33,925 bases of DNA from Candidatus Woesearchaeota archaeon (lineage in GTDB: Archaea; Nanobdellota; Nanobdellia; SCGC-AAA011-G17; ARS1403). The notes below the pieces were generated by a model that did not search any database, had not been told where the DNA came from, and saw nothing but the letters and a program-made list of their open reading frames with translations. This document shows, piece by piece, positions 28,865 to 33,925 of this stretch (position 1 is the first letter of the stretch; the number at the start of each line of letters is the position of its first letter). Made by a program: the position numbers and the translations under genes. The stretch covers positions 659-34,583 of the forward strand of contig JAGVZL010000020.1 in NCBI GenBank assembly GCA_018302505.1, written 5' to 3'.

Positions 28865-31395
28865 TACTTTGGAGTTTTGTATTTATAATTCTCATAAATA
28901 GTTCTTTAGCTACGGAAATATCAGGAAGAATAATTGATGAAGAAGGAAATTCAATGCGGGGGGTAGCTGTTGTAGTAGAAGGCACTGAAATAGGCACAGT
29001 TACAGATGATGATGGTTGGTTTTTATTAGGAGGCGTACCTTCTGGGGAATATACCTTAAGAATTACCCATCTTTCTAAGGAGCTAAAAATAACAAGAAAT
29101 ACAAATTTACCAATAGTGATAACTTTTGAATCAATAACCCTTCCTGTAACTACAGTTACGGATAAGCGGCCCGAGTTACAGCCGGTTATAGGATTATCAA
29201 CACTCTCTACTGAATTATATGGAAATTGTCTTGTTTGTTTAACTAATCCTTTATCCCTTAGACAAAATGATGTTCTTAGTATAGAAGGAGGTGAAAGCGT
29301 TTATGATGATGGAGAAACTTTAGAGTCAATCCCACCTGAATCCATGAAATGGTATTTTGGGGTTCCTAAAGAGGATTTTGATGAAATCTTAGCAACAAGA
29401 GAAGAATTATTTTATTCAGATTTAAATCATTTATTAGATAATTTCCAATCCGATTATCCCGGATTAGTCAGAGAAGGAACAGATAGCTTCGAAATAAATT
29501 ATCTTGAAGAGTTATATTCAGGAAGGTATTATGCTGTCTTAAAAATAACTAATCCTCATGACATTTTCGAAGAAACAATTACTTGGCATCAGTTTAATCT
29601 ATATCCTTCTACTGCATCAGATGAAGAATTATCAAGAGGAGAAACAACAGTAAGCCAGATTTCATCTTATGAAGGTTCGTTCAACCCAAATGATTTTCCA
29701 TCATGTAATCAACCGCAACCATCAGGAGCAATATGCTATAATGGAAGATGGGTCCCGCCATTAGTCAGTTCTTGGAACTGTCAGGAAAGCGATGGTTTTC
29801 CAGGAAGTCAGGTTTATAACAATCCAACAATTTCAAGCGGCTGTAGAGTTGGAGAGATAATTCAAAGAGACACATGCGGCTGTTTGGATCAAGATGCAAT
29901 CTTTACAACAGATTGCTCGCAAGGTTTTTCTCGTGTGGCAGAATATAGCTGCAGCAAGGATTGCAAAAATCCAACAATAAAGGAATGCCAGGATGGAACG
30001 CAATGCATCATAGGAAGGGATGGAGGTGCATGCAAAACTCCAAATTTTGAAAATTTGGAAAGTGTTCCAGGAATAGATTATGGTTTATTTCAATATCCTC
30101 TAGAGCTTTCAGAGGAAGAAATAACAATAATTTTAACAGATAATGACTTAATAAATTCAGCATTTTGTGATTCATTAGGAATAGACTTGTCAACTTTGGA
30201 AGTAGTTGAATCCACTCCAACAGCTTCGGTAATAAAACAAATAACAGGATTTTTCTCAAAAATAACTGGAAAGCAGACAGCTTTATCAGTAACTAGAAGA
30301 GAATATCATCAGAAATTAACAACAGATGCTTATTCAGAGCTTGCAAACATCAGGGCTTATATACCAGTAGTTTATTTTAACGAGAATGGAGCACGATCAC
30401 CCCAGAGAAAAGCAAAAATCCTAGACAGAAAAGTAGGAAGTGCATTGTTAAAGACTTATGGATTAGAAAGAAATAATAATTTAGATGCTTTAATTGCTTC
30501 AAAGCAGAGATTAGGAGAGCATTCAATCAGCGGGCAAGGAATAATAATTAGAGAAAGAACATCAATAACAGGATCAGAAGAAGAAGGGTTTGTAACTAAG
30601 ATAGCTCCCTTTGACTATTCTCTTTTTGCAGGCATACCTGAAATACAGACTAGCAGGTTTAAAGATTTAACATTTATTTTAGTAGAAGCAAGAGAAGATA
30701 ATTATTTTGAGATAAACAGCAGGATTTACTCAGTTTCAAAAGGGCTTTACTTAGTTCCATATCCAATCAATGAGGGTTTAAGATACAATTTAATTAGTGA
30801 TCCAAGTGAAGTAGACATGGAATTAAGGACATATTATGAAATTGCATTCGAAATCCAAAGCAGGAAATTCGATGTTGGAGTTGAAACAAAAGAAGAATTC
30901 GGATTCTGCACAACAATAGCAAGGGCTTTATCTCTAGAGATAGTATTCCTAACACCGTCTGAAGCTGATTATTTCTTAAGGGATATCCCGCCAACCTTTG
31001 GAGATGATTATAGATTTCCGTCGAAAATATTTACATATATACCGACTAGAAGGACTGATGTCGAATATTTTATAATTCCATTAGGAAAAAATTATGGCGG
31101 CTTCAGAAAGGGATTGTACTTCGTGCCTAAAAGGCCCATTATCTCAATGGATAATGAATACGATCTGAGAACAAGGGCTAATGAAATGCTAGGAATTAAG
31201 CATAAGCCTCCAACTCCAGATGTAGAAATCAGTTATGATACAAAAACCCTAAATAAAATCTTAGCGCTGGAAGCTGAAAAAAGAAGGTTAAAAGGCAGAA
31301 TACCTTGTGTATCTGATCTTAGGGAGATATTAGGAGAACTATTTAGCTATCTAAACAGTTATCGTGCAAAACAGATTGAAAGTGCGGGTTCATGA
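28846..31395 (+). CDS. Very large secreted protein with CarboxypepD_reg-like domain
   Basis: The 849-aa protein has a signal peptide (1-22), then a carboxypeptidase-regulatory-like/Ig-type domain (residues about 23-97, SGRIIDEEGNSMRGVAVVVEGTEIGTVTDDDGWFLLGGVPSGEYTLRI). A Cys-rich middle (about 280-400, for example CSQGFSRVAEYSCSKDCKN) and a C-terminal half of about 400 residues follow. The C-terminal part is repeated in the truncated gene 31969-32634 (FILVEA...IYSVSKGLYLVPY...LRDIP...MDNEY). There is no catalytic motif. It overlaps the 522-aa secreted protein gene by 19 nt, suggesting a two-component extracellular complex. ITGFFSKITGK near 475 resembles a low-complexity motif in DPANN surface proteins, by recollection only. 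Confidence 0.7.
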   Translation: MDKIKLILWSFVFIILINSSLATEISGRIIDEEGNSMRGVAVVVEGTEIGTVTDDDGWFLLGGVPSGEYTLRITHLSKELKITRNTNLPIVITFESITLPVTTVTDKRPELQPVIGLSTLSTELYGNCLVCLTNPLSLRQNDVLSIEGGESVYDDGETLESIPPESMKWYFGVPKEDFDEILATREELFYSDLNHLLDNFQSDYPGLVREGTDSFEINYLEELYSGRYYAVLKITNPHDIFEETITWHQFNLYPSTASDEELSRGETTVSQISSYEGSFNPNDFPSCNQPQPSGAICYNGRWVPPLVSSWNCQESDGFPGSQVYNNPTISSGCRVGEIIQRDTCGCLDQDAIFTTDCSQGFSRVAEYSCSKDCKNPTIKECQDGTQCIIGRDGGACKTPNFENLESVPGIDYGLFQYPLELSEEEITIILTDNDLINSAFCDSLGIDLSTLEVVESTPTASVIKQITGFFSKITGKQTALSVTRREYHQKLTTDAYSELANIRAYIPVVYFNENGARSPQRKAKILDRKVGSALLKTYGLERNNNLDALIASKQRLGEHSISGQGIIIRERTSITGSEEEGFVTKIAPFDYSLFAGIPEIQTSRFKDLTFILVEAREDNYFEINSRIYSVSKGLYLVPYPINEGLRYNLISDPSEVDMELRTYYEIAFEIQSRKFDVGVETKEEFGFCTTIARALSLEIVFLTPSEADYFLRDIPPTFGDDYRFPSKIFTYIPTRRTDVEYFIIPLGKNYGGFRKGLYFVPKRPIISMDNEYDLRTRANEMLGIKHKPPTPDVEISYDTKTLNKILALEAEKRRLKGRIPCVSDLREILGELFSYLNSYRAKQIESAGS

Positions 31396-31437
31396 AAACA
31401 AAAAGAAAAATTAATATCCAATGTTTTTTAAATTTTA

Positions 31438-31701
31438 TTAAGGAGAAATCTCTTCTCTTGATTTACTAATGTATATTATGCCAAGTGCAATCTCCTCAGG
31501 GGTTAATCTGCTGTATGATTCAGAAGCCCTATCCATGGCCTCAACCCTTGCTCTTGCCCTTTCTTCCAATAAATAATTTTGTGGAATTTGAGAAGTTCTT
31601 CCAGCAATATATCCCCTAGTAGCCAAAACTGTGCATGCAGTGCTAGCAGTTAAATATGCTCCTATCAAAATTCCCAATTCAGCTTTTCTTGAAAGTCTCA
31701 T
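31438..31701 (-). CDS. Small single-TM protein, 87 aa
   Basis: MRLSRKAELGILIGAYLTAS is followed by a hydrophobic segment to about residue 28, then a short Arg/Glu helical domain (LEERARARVEAMDRASESYSRLTPEEIALGIIYI). I do not recognise the family. Like the protein at 26982-27218 it has a basic start, one membrane helix and a charged helical domain ending near I/L-I. TATA-like GGTTTATAAATGG lies upstream of ATG 31701. Together with the other it flanks the large secreted pair. Confidence 0.6.
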   Translation of the reverse strand: MRLSRKAELGILIGAYLTASTACTVLATRGYIAGRTSQIPQNYLLEERARARVEAMDRASESYSRLTPEEIALGIIYISKSREEISP

Positions 31702-31818
31702 ATTATCATCTCGGTTTTTACCATTTATAAACCTTTATAGTTTATAGTTTACGACAAAAATATGTTATATTCTTATTATTGATTTATGCTCAATACATCA
31801 CATGGTTTTATATGAAAT

Positions 31819-32001
31819 TTATAACTTACTTATGCCGCCAACTATTACAACTAGGTTTTCCCCAAACTCATCTACAAAGATAAAGAAATCATCAAAATTA
31901 ATTATCCCGTTTTCGTCTAAGTCAACTTTAGCATCATAGCCAGCATCCCCCCCGCCCCAGCTCCAAAGTTGACTGCCAGCAGAAGGAAAGCTGTTGAAAA
32001 T
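31819..32001 (-). pseudogene. Remnant with dockerin/EF-hand-like calcium-binding repeat
   Basis: A minus-strand frame of 60 residues without a start codon reads FPSAGSQLWSWGGGDAGYDA then KVDLDENGIINFDDFFIFVD and ends ISKL. D-x-D-x-N-G-x-I-x-F-x-D-F-F is a dockerin-type/EF-hand calcium loop, normally at the C-terminus of secreted proteins. A stop bounds it upstream at 32002-32004. It is probably the decayed 3' end of a former secreted protein. It overlaps the beginning of the frame for the truncated paralogue by 33 bp. Confidence 0.6.
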
Positions 32002-32634
32002 CTAGGAAGTAGTTCAGCCGTTTTAGCAACACTTAACCAATTAACAGATTCAAGAAGTTCATCAGATTATCAAGGTTTAAGCTTCTTATTAGTCCAAACA
32101 TCAGAAAATAAATTCTTCAAAATAGACGGGCAGATATTTTCAGTGTCAAAGGGCGTTTATTTAGTTCATTATCAGCCGGATTATAATGTTGATTATGATT
32201 TAGTTTTAGACCCAACACAGGATAATGATTTAAAAACATATTACGAAGTAGCTTCAAAAATACTTGTTAAATCATTCATAATAAGAGAAGGTATTAGTAT
32301 CAAAGTGCCAATATTAAATCCTTCTGAAGGTCATTATTTGCTTAGAGATATTCCTTCAGTCGAACCGAAATTAGAAACTCAGGAAATAATATACACCTAT
32401 AAAAGAGATAACGAAGTAAGATATAGGATAATTCCTCTTGCGGAATTAGACCAGAGTAAAGATTATGGAACTTATAATGAGGGTCCTTATCTTGTGCCTG
32501 AGAAAAATATAATAGTAATGGATAATGAATACTTTACTCCTAGAAACAATAGACTAAAGCCAAGCTCATCTTATAACATCCCCCTGCCCCCGAAAACAAA
32601 TTTAGTTATAATTTCGCATTTTTCGAGGAAATAA
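31969..32634 (+). pseudogene. N-terminally truncated paralogue of the 849-aa secreted protein
   Basis: The frame begins only with TTG 31969 and lacks a signal peptide. Its residues match the C-terminal third of the protein at 28846-31395: LSFLLVQTSENKFFKIDGQI against LTFILVEAREDNYFEINSRI, FSVSKGVYLVHY against YSVSKGLYLVPY, ILNPSEGHYLLRDIPS against FLTPSEADYFLRDIPP, and MDNEYFTPR against MDNEYDLR. It has no promoter or ribosome-binding site, and its start abuts the dockerin-like remnant. It is most likely a duplicated and truncated copy. The frame is intact for 221 codons, so the truncation may be recent. Confidence 0.7.
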
Positions 32635-32639
32635 GAAGA

Positions 32640-32729
32640 ATGAATTCACAAAGGAGTGTTTCTGTAAACTTTTTGGATTCTCTAGACATAATATTCGATA
32701 CAAACCCAGCAGTTAGAGCTAGGAATTAA
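32640..32729 (+). other. Short ORF of 29 aa, likely debris
   Basis: ATG 32640 reads MNSQRSVSVNFLDSLDIIFD then TNPAVRARN and stops. The AAAGGAG at 32650-32656 lies inside the frame, not before it. The peptide may be a fragment of the decayed secreted genes. It overlaps by 2 nt the degenerate signal-peptide remnant if that is taken from its first in-frame codon at 32728. Confidence 0.25.
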
Positions 32730-32730
32730 A

Positions 32731-32844
32731 ATAAAAAAAACAATTTTACTTTTAGTGTTTTTAATAATGATGAATATAGTTAATACTCAAACAGTCCCAG
32801 ACAGCTGTTTAGCAATCTCAGCAAATCAAGAAGTAGTCAATTAA
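32731..32844 (+). pseudogene. Third, dead copy of the secreted protease N-terminal module
   Basis: Reading from ATA 32731 gives (I)KKTILLLVFLIMMNIVNTQ, a good signal peptide, then TVPDSCLAISANQEVVN and TAA at 32842-32844. DSCLAIS-NQE matches DSCLAVSQNPSEEQ of the two full-length paralogues at 15143 and 22478. The start is ATA instead of ATG and the frame stops after 37 residues, so this looks like a truncated relic. Confidence 0.6.
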
Positions 32845-32894
32845 GTTCAATCAATAGGGAAAGATTTATATATAAGTTTCCCTTAGAATAAAAC

Positions 32895-33925
32895 ATGAAT
32901 ATCAAGGAAATAACAGAATATTTGGTGGATTTTCAGCATAGGGAGTTCCCTTCATTAATTAAGAGAGATTTAGAAATCAAAGAAACCAAAAAAATAATCT
33001 CTATTATAGGACCAAGAAGGGCTGGAAAAACGTATTTTATCTACCAGAGTATGGAGGAAATGCTTAAAGATATGAAAAGAGAGAATCTCATTTATCTAAA
33101 TTTTGAAGATACAAGGTTGCTTGGAATAACATTTAAGGATATCAAGGAGATAATAAAGCTGCAGTGGAAATTATATCCAAATTCAATGAAAAAACTTGTT
33201 GTATTTATTGACGAACCTCAAAATATAAAAAACTGGGAGCATGCAGTAAGGTCTTTATATGATGAAGGATTTAAAATATTTTTGACAGGCTCAAGCTCTA
33301 AACTTTTAAGCAAAGAAATCGCTTCTTCCTTGCGTGGAAGAACTCTGTCTTATCTTCTTATGCCCTTTTCTTTTAGAGAAGTTCTGAAATTAAAAAAATT
33401 TGAATGTAGCTTCAATAAACTTAGCTCAAAAGAAAGATCCCTTCTGGATTACTATTTAGACAATTATATAAAATTAGGTGGATTCCCAGAGATTCTTATT
33501 GAAGAAGACAAGCAAACTCAGATTAAAATCTTAAAAGAGTATTTAGATCTTATAGTATACAGGGACGTTGTTGAAAGGTATAATCTTAAAAACACCAAAT
33601 TAATCCAATGGTTAATCAAATGTTTAATTGCATCTTTTTCCAAGGAATTTAGTGTTCACAAGACTTATTTGACATTAAAGTCACAAGGAATTAAGGTAAG
33701 TAAAAATACCTTATATACATATGTTTCTTTATTGGAGGATTCTTTGTTTGCCTTTTTCATTCCAAGTTTCAGTCAATCTCAAAGAAAAAAAGGCTTTTCT
33801 ATCAATAAAGTGTATATTAATGACATTGGATTTGTAAATTTACTTGAAGTTTCTACGGATAGAGGTAAAAGAATGGAGAACATTGTTTTCTTGGAATTAC
33901 AAAGAAGAAAGTCTCCGTTAACAAG
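32895..33925 (+). CDS. ATPase of the AAA_14/DUF4143 family, partial (runs off the window)
   Basis: ATG 32895 opens a frame of 343 codons still open at the window edge. It has Walker A IGPRRAGKTYF near residues 38-48, Walker B KKLVVFIDEPQNIKNWE near 94-110, sensor-like LTGSSSKLL near 126, then the DUF4143 region (KLGGFPEILIEEDKQTQ...DLIVYRDVVERYNLK). TATA-like TTTATATATAAG (about 32867-32878) lies 17-28 nt before the ATG. It is of the same family as, but not closely similar to, the ATPase at 10447-11691. The C-terminal nuclease-like part is outside the window. The nearby debris of secreted genes suggests a mobile setting. Confidence 0.88.
   Translation, partial: MNIKEITEYLVDFQHREFPSLIKRDLEIKETKKIISIIGPRRAGKTYFIYQSMEEMLKDMKRENLIYLNFEDTRLLGITFKDIKEIIKLQWKLYPNSMKKLVVFIDEPQNIKNWEHAVRSLYDEGFKIFLTGSSSKLLSKEIASSLRGRTLSYLLMPFSFREVLKLKKFECSFNKLSSKERSLLDYYLDNYIKLGGFPEILIEEDKQTQIKILKEYLDLIVYRDVVERYNLKNTKLIQWLIKCLIASFSKEFSVHKTYLTLKSQGIKVSKNTLYTYVSLLEDSLFAFFIPSFSQSQRKKGFSINKVYINDIGFVNLLEVSTDRGKRMENIVFLELQRRKSPLT

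Overview
The window is about 34 kb of AT-rich archaeal DNA. The eL21, eL18, uS13, uS4, uS11, uL13, uS9 and uS2 ribosomal proteins and the Rpo3, Rpo4 and Rpo10 RNA polymerase subunits are of archaeal type. Most transcription units have a TATA-like box 22-30 nt before an ATG with no room for a leader. Many small secreted or membrane proteins and acidic microproteins suggest a DPANN-type archaeon (Woesearchaeota/Pacearchaeota-like). That placement is an inference from gene style, not from a marker tree.

Layout. 1-2300: a MoxR/NorQ-type AAA+ ATPase (cut by the window edge) with a partner gene broken by a perfect 28-bp tandem duplication, plus two orphan proteins. 2330-4520: an Asp/Glu-type racemase divergent from a beta-propeller protein and an Lrp/AsnC regulator. 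4662-6310: a two-gene ABC exporter. 6391-10119: an information-processing block (eL21, Rpo4, DUF655, uS13, uS4, uS11, Rpo3). 10165-11877: a tRNA-Leu with an unusual AAG anticodon, a long hairpin and an ATPase/DUF4143 gene, which together split the usual archaeal ribosomal cluster. 12009-13555: a folded leader followed by eL18, uL13, uS9 and Rpo10. 13552-15062: an orphan with two FliM-like motifs, a phosphoesterase and a 46-aa acidic protein.

15143-27218 is mosaic. Two secreted paralogues share a nearly identical N-terminal module but carry different predicted proteases: an HExxH metallopeptidase at 15143 and a caspase-like H/C dyad at 22478. Around them lie a P-type cation ATPase, a RelE/RHH toxin-antitoxin pair, uS2, a YgiT/AbrB-type antitoxin with a frameshifted toxin, a TM-helix channel protein, an AbrB-nucleotidyltransferase fusion with a partner, enolase and several gene remnants. 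Two decayed copies of the enolase 3' end, at 16458 and 24558, indicate repeated insertion or duplication at that site.

27296-32844 holds two large overlapping secreted Cys-rich proteins, a truncated paralogue, a dockerin-like remnant and a dead third copy of the protease N-module. The window ends inside a second ATPase/DUF4143 gene. The canonical order rps13-rps4-rps11-rpoD-rpl18e-rpl13-rps9-rpoN-eno-rps2 is still recognisable but has been interrupted and partly inverted. The strongest candidate for an undescribed system is the secreted modular protease family and its debris next to enolase fragments.
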